Below, in pieces: positions 8,424-16,057 of a stretch of DNA of 64,000 nucleotides. The stretch comes from Haliscomenobacter sp041740695 (GTDB lineage: Bacteria; Bacteroidota; Bacteroidia; Chitinophagales; Saprospiraceae). Position 1 is the first letter of the stretch. The number at the start of each line of letters is the position of its first letter. Location: assembly GCF_041740695.1 (NCBI RefSeq), contig NZ_JBGSLK010000043.1, positions 95,403 through 159,402 of the forward strand, given 5' to 3'. The notes beneath the pieces were generated by a model. It was given only the letters and a program-made list of their open reading frames with translations. It was not told the origin of the DNA and did not search any database. The position numbers and the translations under genes were made by a program.

Positions 8424-9480
8424 CTTCAGGTGTTGCGTTTTGGAGAATGATATGGCCGTTGGGGTCAATAAGAAAATTTGTTGTAATAGATGTTATTCCG
8501 ATTTTTTTAGCAAAAGAATTTTTGAAAGATGGATAGTCAATACTGTGATTAGCTGACATGAGTTGGTCCTCGGCAATTGCTTTTTTCCAATTATTCTCAC
8601 TGTAATCTAATGAGACAAGCAATGGGAATAGTAAAGTATTTTTAGCAATATAATCATTGTTTATAAACTCATAATTCAAAGCACGGGATTGTTTAGACCA
8701 ACTAGCCCAGAATACAATGAAAATATATTTTGTTTGAAAATCATTCAAACGTATTTCCTGATCATTAAATCCTTTAACTCTAGAATTAAAGGGGATTTCA
8801 CTAATAACACTGTTAGTATATTGAAACTTTGAACGAAAAGTTTTAGTGAAGTGTCGAAAATCATAATTACTTTCAAATCTTTCTTCTAATGTATCAATGT
8901 GCTTCTTAATTTCATTTAGATAAATATTAGAGTTTATACCAATAAGACAAAGCTCTTTAAGTAAAAAGCTATGCGTATTAATTATTAACTTAAAAGTATA
9001 CTCTTCAAGTTCCAAATCTAATCCATCTAAATTTATTTCGTTCTCGCTATTAGCTATACTACCATGTGTCTTTCTTATTATTGTTTTTCTTTTATTGCCA
9101 ATTTCTTGAATCTTATTAATGTAATTATTTCGGTCAATAGAAGAAGGAGATCCTTGTATTATCGAGGAATCAATTGTGACATAATTATTAGATTTTATAT
9201 TTATAGTTTCATTTGGCTTTGTAAATAATTCAAGGTAACTTGATTTTTGCTCATATCTAATTTGTATCCACTCTTCGTGTGTTATTTTCTTTTTTAGTTC
9301 ATAAGAGCCTTTTATCATTTTAACGGTATCAATTATTTCACCATTCTCAGACATTGTAGATATGTACACCCGTTGATCCATACATGATTCGCAGATGCCA
9401 TTTATCATAAGGTTCTCATTTTGGGCGCATAGTAATATGCTAAAACATATAAACAAGACTACATAAACAAGTTTTTTCAT
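8392..9480 (-). CDS. TlpA-like thioredoxin-fold protein lacking the CxxC site
   Basis: A 362-aa secreted protein. The start at 9480 (MKKLVYVV) gives a Sec signal ending CAQ. The N-terminal half resembles the DUF4369-type beta-rich domain found in Bacteroidota thiol-disulfide proteins and includes a CESC pair just after the signal. The C-terminal half is a TlpA/AhpC-like thioredoxin fold (FIVFWASW, later DPNGHIILQN). At the active-site position WCxxC the sequence is WSKQS, so both redox cysteines are serine. It is strikingly AT-rich compared with flanking genes. It may chaperone or bind rather than catalyse. Confidence 0.75.
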   Translation of the reverse strand: MKKLVYVVLFICFSILLCAQNENLMINGICESCMDQRVYISTMSENGEIIDTVKMIKGSYELKKKITHEEWIQIRYEQKSSYLELFTKPNETINIKSNNYVTIDSSIIQGSPSSIDRNNYINKIQEIGNKRKTIIRKTHGSIANSENEINLDGLDLELEEYTFKLIINTHSFLLKELCLIGINSNIYLNEIKKHIDTLEERFESNYDFRHFTKTFRSKFQYTNSVISEIPFNSRVKGFNDQEIRLNDFQTKYIFIVFWASWSKQSRALNYEFINNDYIAKNTLLFPLLVSLDYSENNWKKAIAEDQLMSANHSIDYPSFKNSFAKKIGITSITTNFLIDPNGHIILQNATPEDVKAFLDKLK

Positions 9481-9511
9481 AGTAAGAAAATTAAAATGCA
9501 ATTAATAATAA

Positions 9512-9559
9512 GTATGACTCATTTTGTTTACAGTATGCTGCAAGCAAAATGAGTCATAC
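9512..9559. other. 15-bp-arm stem-loop between peptide gene and TlpA-like gene
   Basis: Exact inverted repeat: arms GTATGACTCATTTTG (9512-9526) and its complement (9545-9559) around an 18-nt loop. It lies in the 265-bp gap downstream of the 94-aa peptide gene. There is no T-run, so attenuation, RNA processing or mRNA 3'-end protection is more likely than simple termination. The rest of this gap is AT-rich, with repeated ATCAAT words and no supported gene. Confidence 0.7.
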
Positions 9560-9745
9560 CAATACATCACACAAACTTAAACTCTTTTATTTTTTTGCGA
9601 ACTTTATTGTTATATAAAGCAATCAATTTTGGGTCGATTGATTTAAAACAATCAATATTGGCAAGGTAATTAATGATATGAAACTTGCACAATGGCCTAA
9701 ACCAAAACTGATTGCTCTATGTAACAATTTCATTTGCCCGTTAGA

Positions 9746-10030
9746 TTATTCAACCGCTCCAGAACAGCTTACGCTTACGATTTCATCTTTCGCCCATCCT
9801 TCGTACAAATGCTTTTTGTAAGTTGCTTCTGTTGCTTCCCTCCACGAATCAGAACAGGCTGTTCCTGTGTCAGTGATAGTTGTTCCATTCACTTTAAATG
9901 AGGTGACACAAGTAAAGGCGCCCTTAAATAATCCTCCCCCACAATCTGGAGCAACTCCACCCTGAATTAATTTGGATTTGGGTTTTTCTATAGCCCAAAT
10001 ATTCCATTTAGAAAAATGATTAGTATCCAT
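9746..10030 (-). CDS. Candidate double-glycine leader peptide, four cysteines
   Basis: A 94-aa protein I do not recognise as a family. Residues 24-25 are GG in the context KSKLIQGG, with hydrophobic residues at -4 and -12, as in leaders cut by C39 peptidases. There is no Sec signal. The predicted 69-residue mature peptide starts VAPDCGGG and has exactly four Cys, enough for two disulfides. It is Gly/Thr/Ser-rich. The same cluster encodes a C39 ABC exporter, a HlyD adaptor and a VKOR-Trx oxidase, which fits an exported disulfide-bonded peptide (bacteriocin-like or signalling). The leader match is partial (position -7 is Ser), so this is inference. Confidence 0.6.
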   Translation of the reverse strand: MDTNHFSKWNIWAIEKPKSKLIQGGVAPDCGGGLFKGAFTCVTSFKVNGTTITDTGTACSDSWREATEATYKKHLYEGWAKDEIVSVSCSGAVE

Positions 10031-10149
10031 AAAATTGGTTTTTAAGCATGAATCGAATAGCTGCTTGCTAAAGTCATCAAATTTGGACTAAATAAGTCCT
10101 ATTTGTAGGAAACCTTGCAAACAACAAATCAAATTAAAAAACACTATAC

Positions 10150-10779
10150 CTACGGCTCAGCATCCCAGCCATAATTTTCAAACATACACTTATTCCATTC
10201 TTTCAGTGCAGCGTTAACAGTAGATAAATAATACACAGATGCAGCTGCATCACAAACAGCCCAAAACGGGCCTGCTGCTAAGCACGCTATTAGCTCTCCG
10301 CCATAAAGTGCTGTTGCCTGGGCAATACTGGCATTCATACCGTCAGTACAAATAAGATTTGCGACCCGCAGCTTCTTGTGCTTAGATTCTATATTCCCTT
10401 TCTCGGCATCTACCAAATCCGAATTTCCCACCTTTAGTGTCAATAAAATAGTTTCATAATTAATTCTTTCACCATATTTATTTAAAAGTTTATTCATGTC
10501 TTGTCTAATAAGATTAAGTTCATCTTTTACTCCAATTTCAATCAAAAAAATTTCCTTCTCTTTGTCATCTTGCGAATAGTTAATCCTTTCTAAAGTCCGA
10601 GAATTAATGTCCGCAGACTTTACGATTAGGCTACTTATTTTTTTGATAGCACTAATAAACACTTCATCCTGAGCCAAAATCTCTGCAATTTCCTCATCTG
10701 ATTTAATGTCGAAATTTTCCTTTTGGCAAGAAAAGGATATTGAAAGCGTTAGCAAACTAAACAAAATAAACTTCTTCAT
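10150..10779 (-). CDS. Lipoprotein with hydrophobic four-cysteine tail, unknown function
   Basis: A 209-aa protein. The lipoprotein signal ends ISFSC (Cys18), followed by an acidic/helical region (about 25-130, rich in E, K, D, I). From about 140 the character changes to a small-residue-rich segment with ALYGGELIACLAAGPFW, and four Cys lie between about 142 and 201. This tail looks like a bacteriocin-like core or a disulfide-stabilised hairpin of hydrophobic helices. It lies upstream of the GG peptide on the same strand in the AT-rich block. It could be an immunity/accessory lipoprotein or itself a precursor. No known family is recognised. Confidence 0.55.
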   Translation of the reverse strand: MKKFILFSLLTLSISFSCQKENFDIKSDEEIAEILAQDEVFISAIKKISSLIVKSADINSRTLERINYSQDDKEKEIFLIEIGVKDELNLIRQDMNKLLNKYGERINYETILLTLKVGNSDLVDAEKGNIESKHKKLRVANLICTDGMNASIAQATALYGGELIACLAAGPFWAVCDAAASVYYLSTVNAALKEWNKCMFENYGWDAEP

Positions 10780-10839
10780 TTAGGTTTTGATTTTAGTTAA
10801 AAAATAAAAGAAAGAGCTCTAATTAGGCTCATCTATATA

Positions 10840-10847
10840 CAAATCTA
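10840..10847 (-). promoter_or_regulatory. Possible -7 element upstream of the lipoprotein gene
   Basis: On the minus strand this reads TAGATTTG, an exact TAnnTTTG. A TTTG -33 lies 15 nt further upstream (10863-10866), closer than usual. It overlaps the 3' end of the HTH gene and would give a leader of about 50 nt for the lipoprotein gene. Confidence 0.35.
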
Positions 10848-11165
10848 CCCCTCCTCACTGCACAAATCATGCAGTACCCAAAATTCCCTTAAAAAATTTT
10901 CACCGCCCTTAATTTTCTCTGCATCCACCCGCTGTACAAACAGCTCCCGGCGGAATTCCACATCCGTTGTATAATAATAAGACTCCCGCTGCGAGCAATA
11001 TTCCACCGGAGCGCCCAGGCTCCGCAAGGTATCAATGAGTTTATACACTTTACGTTCGCATACATTCAAGCGGCGAGCCAGTTCGCTGGGCTTGCCGGTA
11101 GCTTTGCGGCGAATGAGGCCGTCGAGGCGGTCGATGAGATCGAGGATTTCGAAGAATTTAAACAT
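10845..11165 (-). CDS. Small HTH DNA-binding protein
   Basis: A 106-aa protein with an N-terminal winged-helix/HTH_11-like domain: GKPSELARRLNVCERKVYKLIDTLRSLGAPVEYC (residues about 24-57) is a typical DeoR/WYL-type recognition helix and wing. There is no ligand-binding domain, so it is a minimal regulator. It lies between the exporter genes and the peptide/lipoprotein genes on the same strand, and is a candidate regulator of the cluster. A degenerate GTACGAAGTACG repeat block lies immediately upstream. Confidence 0.75.
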   Translation of the reverse strand: MFKFFEILDLIDRLDGLIRRKATGKPSELARRLNVCERKVYKLIDTLRSLGAPVEYCSQRESYYYTTDVEFRRELFVQRVDAEKIKGGENFLREFWVLHDLCSEEG

Positions 11166-11189
11166 AGGAGAGAAAATGTTTTAATGTAT

Positions 11190-11320
11190 GAAGCAGGATA
11201 AAATAAAGTACGATTTGACGAAGTACGAAGTACGATTTGGCACTCATCCGATATCCGTACTTCGTACCTCGGCACTTCGTACTTCGCTTAATCGTACCTC
11301 GTACCTCTTTCCTTCGTACA
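11190..11320. repeat. GTACGAAGTACG iterated-word inverted repeat, block 1
   Basis: Region between the HTH gene and the HlyD gene made of several copies of GAAGTACGA and its complement TCGTACTTC, separated by a short non-repetitive centre (about 11240-11255). The two sides can fold into a long hairpin. Related blocks occur at 12615-12755, 13115-13283 and 15536-15600, always in gaps of this exporter cluster. Confidence 0.75.
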
Positions 11321-11322
11321 TT

Positions 11323-12609
11323 TCACTGTCCAATTTGCCACAGTTTTCCGAGCAACCGTTCCAACATCCGCCGTTCCTTGGTTACAATCCGAGCTGTGCC
11401 GCTCAGGTTTTGGCGAAAAGGAATGATTTTATTGTAGCTACTACGCAGCGTATCGGAGAGTTTCACCTCCACTTGGTAAAAGAACTTGCCCTCTTGATCA
11501 GTGGCTGGCAGTCTGGAAATATAGCTCACCGTACCCTCCAGGTAACCAAATTCATCGGGAGGGAAGGCATCGAGCTCGATTTGCACCCGGTTGCCAAGGC
11601 TCATGCGTCCGCTACCCGTAGTGGGGGCAGTGCAAATGGCCACTACACCCTCGGAGCTGGCCGGAATGATGGTGCCTGGAGCTTTGCCAGCGTTTAGAAA
11701 TTGCCCTTCGCCCAGGCCCGTTTGCCACACCAAAGTGCCAGCAATGGGGGCGGTGATGAGGTATTGAAGTTTCCATTGGGCCAAAGCGGCTTGCAATTGC
11801 TGCGTAGCTTGTTGGTAGCTGCGGGTACGTTCTTCCTGACCAGTTTGGCGGTCGGCGTGCAGGCGCAGTTGTTCGGTACGGAGTTGTTCGGCGCGCATGC
11901 GGTTTTGGATGGCCTCTTCCTTCATGCTGTGTGCGGAGCGGCGAGCCTGGAGCCAAGCCGTTTTTTTGCCCTCCAATTCCTGGTCGCTGATGACCTTTTG
12001 CTTGTTTAGGCTGCTGGCCCGATTGTAGTCGCGTTGCACCAGTTCAACTTCCTCGGAATATAGCGTACTGCGCTGATCAAGGGCTTGAGCCAATTCAGTA
12101 TTGCGTTCGGCTTCCTGCTGCAAAGCGGCAATTTGTTCCTGAGTGATGGTTTGCGCAAGGAATTGCTGCAAAGCTTCTCTGGTTTGCAACCAGGACGCAA
12201 AACTAGCTTGTACATCGCCAAGCTGCAATGGGCGGCTTGGCAGTACAATGGTGCTTTGTACAGGTTTGGCAATAGCTTGTTCCACCCATTGGAGGTCTGG
12301 CCAATGGGCAGCGCTATGGATCAAGCCCAGCGTTTGCCCAACTTGTACCCATTGCTGGTTGGGCACCAAAATGGACCCCAGTCGACCGCCATTGGCACAA
12401 ACTACTTCCACCGGAGCTTGTTGGGTACGCAAAAGCGCCATAGCCTGAATGCGATCGGGATAACGGATAAACCAGCTCATGGCTACCGCCATTGTGGCAA
12501 TGGTACACATGAGCCCCATTCCGGAGTGGAGTAGCCAAGAGGGAGGAGTGGCGAGAAAATCCTGGAGGGCATCGGGGCGAGATGCAGGGGATGAGGTTGT
12601 TGTTGGCAT
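11323..12609 (-). CDS. HlyD-family periplasmic adaptor of the peptide exporter
   Basis: A 428-aa membrane-fusion protein. The start at 12609 (MPTTTSSP) is chosen because the longer frame only translates repeat DNA. One N-terminal TM segment (about 28-50) is followed by a lipoyl/barrel-sandwich half (VEVVCANGGRLGSILVPN), a long Q/E/A-rich coiled-coil hairpin (about 130-270), the second lipoyl half (YLITAPIAGTLVW) and a beta-barrel region with a C-terminal helix. Such adaptors link a C39 ABC exporter in the inner membrane to a TolC-like channel. No TolC homologue is nearby. It lies downstream of the C39 ABC gene on the same strand. Confidence 0.88.
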   Translation of the reverse strand: MPTTTSSPASRPDALQDFLATPPSWLLHSGMGLMCTIATMAVAMSWFIRYPDRIQAMALLRTQQAPVEVVCANGGRLGSILVPNQQWVQVGQTLGLIHSAAHWPDLQWVEQAIAKPVQSTIVLPSRPLQLGDVQASFASWLQTREALQQFLAQTITQEQIAALQQEAERNTELAQALDQRSTLYSEEVELVQRDYNRASSLNKQKVISDQELEGKKTAWLQARRSAHSMKEEAIQNRMRAEQLRTEQLRLHADRQTGQEERTRSYQQATQQLQAALAQWKLQYLITAPIAGTLVWQTGLGEGQFLNAGKAPGTIIPASSEGVVAICTAPTTGSGRMSLGNRVQIELDAFPPDEFGYLEGTVSYISRLPATDQEGKFFYQVEVKLSDTLRSSYNKIIPFRQNLSGTARIVTKERRMLERLLGKLWQIGQ

Positions 12610-12614
12610 AGAAG

Positions 12615-12755
12615 TTAATTTTGATGTACGAAGGAAAGAGGTACGAAGTACGATCAAACGAAGTACGATTTGACGAGGTACGAAGTACGAATACCGGGCG
12701 CATCCGGTATTCGTACTTCGTACCTCGTCAAATCGTACTTTGCTTTATTGTGCTT
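12615..12755. repeat. GTACGAAGTACG iterated-word inverted repeat, block 2
   Basis: Between the HlyD and four-helix-bundle genes. Left half reads GTACGAAGGAAAGAGGTACG and further GAAGTACGA words; right half is the complement. The centre is a GC-rich palindrome near 12693-12712 (ACCGGGCGCATCCGGT). This gives a hairpin of about 110 bp. Confidence 0.8.
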
Positions 12756-13111
12756 TATTCATTGGTTCTGAGCTTTTTCAAAGTGGCTACGACAATCGCC
12801 AGTAATTCATTCGTTTCTTTCCACAGTGGTTTCAGATCTGTTTTAGCTTCGGGATGTAATTCAGCGATGATTTCCAGCCAGTACAGGGTTTCGTCCAGCT
12901 CTTCTTCCACAATTTTGATTTTATTCAAAAAATCCTTCGCGGACTTGGCTCTACATGCGGCACGGTAATTGGCTCCAGGTGAAGTGGCAGAACGGATCAA
13001 TTGTGCCCCAAGAATTTTGAATTCCTGCTTTACTGGCAGTTTTCTCACCATCAGGATTATTGCAATGGCCAGTTTTTTATAGCGCTCTTTTAATTGTTGA
13101 GTCTGATCCAT
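12755..13111 (-). CDS. Four helix bundle protein (23S rRNA intervening-sequence protein-like)
   Basis: A 118-aa protein of the S23/IVP-like four-helix-bundle family. Features: KLPVKQEFKILGAQLIRSATSPGANYRAACRAKSAKDF, the family's hallmark stretch at about 27-65, followed by a helix with EEELDETLYWLEII. ATG 13111 is used because the longer frame translates repeat DNA. These proteins occur inside rRNA intervening sequences or scattered in Bacteroidota genomes; their function is unclear. It separates HlyD from the ABC exporter gene and is bracketed by iterated-word repeat blocks on both sides, so it looks inserted as a cassette. Confidence 0.88.
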   Translation of the reverse strand: MDQTQQLKERYKKLAIAIILMVRKLPVKQEFKILGAQLIRSATSPGANYRAACRAKSAKDFLNKIKIVEEELDETLYWLEIIAELHPEAKTDLKPLWKETNELLAIVVATLKKLRTNE

Positions 13112-13114
13112 GAT

Positions 13115-13283
13115 TGGGCGTTTTGAAGTACGATGGAAAGAAGTACGATGGAAAGAAGTACGAAGTACGATGGAAAGAAGTACGAAGTACGATTTGGCAC
13201 AGCATCCGGCATTCGTACTTCGTACATTGTCACTTCGTACTTCGTTTAACCGTACTTCGTACCTCTTTCCTTCGTACATTAAT
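13115..13283. repeat. GTACGAAGTACG iterated-word inverted repeat, block 3
   Basis: Between the four-helix-bundle gene and the C39 ABC gene. Four or more copies of GAAGTACGATGGAA and GAAGTACGA on the left (13125-13190), with complementary TCGTACTTCGT words on the right (13212-13280). It ends at the ABC gene stop codon. Confidence 0.8.
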
Positions 13284-13284
13284 C

Positions 13285-15495
13285 TCATTTTCCTAATTCC
13301 AGCTGGTTCTTCACCAACGTATAATACGCTCCTCGTTTCTCCGTCAGCTCCTCATGCGTTCCCAATTCCACAATCTTTCCTTGGTCCAACACCACAATCT
13401 GATCCGCATGTCGAACCGTACTCAAGCGGTGTGCAACCACAATGACTGTACGTCCCTGGAAGAAATTATCCAGTTGTTCGATGATTTCTTTTTCGTTGTT
13501 GGCGTCCAGAGCATTAGTGGCTTCGTCGAAAAACAGGAACGCGGGGTCTTTGTACACGGCGCGAGCAATCAAAAGGCGTTGCCGTTGGCCTTGGCTGACC
13601 CCGTTGCCGCGTGCCCCAATCATGGTATTGAAGCCCAAGGGGAGCGATTCGATGTAGGGGCGAATGTTGGCGATGCGTACCGATTGATCCAGTTGTGCGG
13701 AGTCGGGAAAGCGGGCACTTTCGGAAATGTTGTTCGCAATGGTATCTGAAAAAAGGTACCCGTCCTGGAGTACAGCACCACAGTGTCCGCGCCAGGCATC
13801 GGATTGGATTTGGTTGAGCAAGGTAGCTCCTACCCGAATGCTGCCTTTTTGGGGGTGATAAAAGCCCAAGAGGAGTTTGAGCAGGGTGGTTTTGCCACTG
13901 CCACTCGCGCCTACTATGGCCGTAACTTTTCCACGGGGGATGTTCAGGGTCAGGTTGTCCAAAACCCATTCGCTGAGCGGATTGTAGCGAAAACGAACCC
14001 CATCGAGGTGGATGTCACCTTGCGTAGGAATGGTGGGAGATTTGCTGTCGTCGTGGGCGTCTTCGTTTTCCTGCTCGTGGATTTCATTGAGGCGTTCGAG
14101 GCTGATCCGGGTATCCTGGGCGGAGCGTAGAAAACCAATGAGTTGTTGGAGCGGGCCGTTTAATTGCCCCACGATGTATTGCACGGCCAGCATCATGCCC
14201 AGCGTCATTTGCCCAGCCATTACCGCTTGTGCGGCCAGGAAGGTGATGAAGATGTCTTTGAGTTGGTTGATGCCCAAACCACCCAGATCCTGGTATTGGG
14301 AAATGTTCAAACTGCGCATTTGGGCGCGCAGGAGTTTAATCTGGATGTCCAACCACTGGTCGCGGCGCTTTTGGCGACTGCCTTGTAGTTTGATTTCGGG
14401 CATACCCTGGATGATCTCCAGCAGGGCGTCCTGGTTGCGGGATTGGTGGCGAAAGGAGAGGTAGTCGATTTCTTTCCTTTTTTTCAAAAAGAAGGCCACC
14501 CAGAGGGTGTATGCCGCCGCTGCAATCGCAAAAACCGTAAAGATCGGCAAAGAGTACCAGGCCAAAACGCCGCCAAACATCACCAAATTGAATAGGGACA
14601 AAATCACCGAAAGGGCGGAAGAAGTTAAAAAGCTCTGGATGCGGTGGTGGTCGCCAATCCGCTGGAGCAAATCCCCGGTCATTTTGCTGTCGAAAAAACC
14701 CAGCGGTAGACGCATGAGTTTGGCCAAAAAATCGCTGATCAAGCTGATGTTGATGTGGCTGCTGACACGCAGCAAAATCCAGGACTGAATGAAGCGGATC
14801 GCCATTTGCCCGGCAAAAAGCATAAACTGTCCGAGTAGGACGACGTAAATGAAGCTTAAATCCCGCAGGGCAATCCCGTTGTCAACCACCGATTGGGTTA
14901 AAAAGGGAGCAAAAAGGGTGAGGATGGCACTTAGCCCCATGCCCATACCCAATTGTACGAGCATGCGCCGTTGTGGCCGCAAGTAGGAAAATAAGGTACC
15001 AAAACCTCGTTTGCGCTCACCAGGGTTTTCTTCTTCATAAAAATGGGGCGTCAGCTCCAGGAGCATGGCCACACCTTTGTCCCCGTCGCTGAGCCAGGAG
15101 TCAAGAAATTCGCTGCGTTTAAGTCGGATTTTTTGCCCAGCCGGGTCAGCAATCCATACGAAACGCCGACTGATGCGAAAAACCACCACGAAATGGCGTT
15201 GTTGCCAATGGGCAATCAAGGGCAGTGGCGCTTGCATGAGCCCGGGAATTTCACCAGTATTCGTAAAAGGGACTTTGACCGACAAGGTGCGGAATCCAAT
15301 TTTTTCAGCTGCATTGCCAATGCCGTGCATACTCACCCCTTCCCGATCAATGTGGCAGTGGGTGCGCAGGTAATTGGCTGAATAGTTGCGCCCATAGTAC
15401 TGGGCAATCATCCGCAGGCAGGTTGGCCCGCAGTCCATGGTATCGTGTTGGCGATAAAGGGGGAAGTAGAGTTTTTTCGAACTAGTCTTAACCAT
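13285..15495 (-). CDS. Peptidase C39 ABC exporter (bacteriocin/GG-peptide type)
   Basis: A 736-aa transporter that removes double-glycine leaders and exports the peptide. The N-terminal C39 domain is intact: catalytic Cys in HDTMDCGPTCL (about residue 22), His in RHFVVVF and Asp in ADPAG. Six TM helices follow (about 165-450). The C-terminal ABC ATPase has Walker A GASGSGKTT, signature GVSQGQRQR, Walker B FLFFDEATNALD and H-loop VVAHRLSTV. Full length for the family. It leads the minus-strand series that includes the four-helix-bundle protein and HlyD. Its likely cargo is the GG peptide at 9746-10030. Confidence 0.95.
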   Translation of the reverse strand: MVKTSSKKLYFPLYRQHDTMDCGPTCLRMIAQYYGRNYSANYLRTHCHIDREGVSMHGIGNAAEKIGFRTLSVKVPFTNTGEIPGLMQAPLPLIAHWQQRHFVVVFRISRRFVWIADPAGQKIRLKRSEFLDSWLSDGDKGVAMLLELTPHFYEEENPGERKRGFGTLFSYLRPQRRMLVQLGMGMGLSAILTLFAPFLTQSVVDNGIALRDLSFIYVVLLGQFMLFAGQMAIRFIQSWILLRVSSHINISLISDFLAKLMRLPLGFFDSKMTGDLLQRIGDHHRIQSFLTSSALSVILSLFNLVMFGGVLAWYSLPIFTVFAIAAAAYTLWVAFFLKKRKEIDYLSFRHQSRNQDALLEIIQGMPEIKLQGSRQKRRDQWLDIQIKLLRAQMRSLNISQYQDLGGLGINQLKDIFITFLAAQAVMAGQMTLGMMLAVQYIVGQLNGPLQQLIGFLRSAQDTRISLERLNEIHEQENEDAHDDSKSPTIPTQGDIHLDGVRFRYNPLSEWVLDNLTLNIPRGKVTAIVGASGSGKTTLLKLLLGFYHPQKGSIRVGATLLNQIQSDAWRGHCGAVLQDGYLFSDTIANNISESARFPDSAQLDQSVRIANIRPYIESLPLGFNTMIGARGNGVSQGQRQRLLIARAVYKDPAFLFFDEATNALDANNEKEIIEQLDNFFQGRTVIVVAHRLSTVRHADQIVVLDQGKIVELGTHEELTEKRGAYYTLVKNQLELGK

Positions 15496-16057
15496 AATAA
15501 ATAAAGGATTGTTGGGAGATATGAAACACTAGAAATGTACGATGTACTTAGCACGAGTCATTAATGTACGAATGAACGAAGTACGAGGCACGATGTAAGT
15601 TAAATTCTGCTGTAAGTCTTGTACTTCTCTTAATTTACACTCTGCCACATTAGCCACAATTGTGGATAATGTGTTCAAGATTTCGTTGAAGTTTTCCATT
15701 GCTCTTTATTTATCTCTGATTTCTGATGTAAAAATATTAGCTCTTTCAATCTCAATCAAGGAACTTTTACCCTCATTTGACCACCCCAAATTTTCGCTAT
15801 TGCCCTAAAAGATGTCATTTTGACTACCCAAACTCAGTTGACGACAAGATTTGTATTCAAAATTCAAATGCAAGATCAAGCATACATGTTTCTAAAATTT
15901 TGCAAATTGTCGAAAAATACACGGCAAATTGTAGTAAATACTGGAATTAAAACTAATTTAGCTGCAATTATTGCAAATACCAGCATCAAAACTTGCAAAA
16001 TTGCTCGCAAGAAATGGCTGGATCACAATTACTCAACTACAAAAAAAACTTAAGCGT
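15496..16057. other. Divergent intergenic region with repeat remnant
   Basis: 562 bp between the divergent C39 ABC gene and a SusC gene. 15536-15600 holds degenerate GTACGAAGTACGA words (block 4 of that family). The remainder is AT-rich. A near-duplicate of about 19 bp (GTAAATACTGGAATTAAAAC and a related copy about 47 bp later, from 15932) precedes the SusC start. No convincing promoter or gene is seen. Confidence 0.5.

Noticed and set aside
9623..9733. 36-codon minus-strand frame (MKLLHRAISFGLG...) downstream of the GG peptide gene
   Set aside because: No GG site, no promoter, low-complexity AT-rich DNA; could be chance. Kept only as a note.
11190..13283. Repeat-derived frames reading VRTSFLRTS or GKRYEVRSNEV
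   Set aside because: They translate the GTACGAAGTACG word array. They were trimmed from the HlyD and four-helix-bundle starts.
11190..13283. CRISPR array
   Set aside because: The repeated words are 9-12 bp, lack regular unique spacers, occur as inverted arrays and have no cas genes nearby.
15820..16053. 77-codon plus-strand frame before the SusC gene with an internal NTxIKT repeat
   Set aside because: No recognisable domain; the DNA is the AT-rich leader of the SusC gene and the repeat reflects a short DNA duplication.
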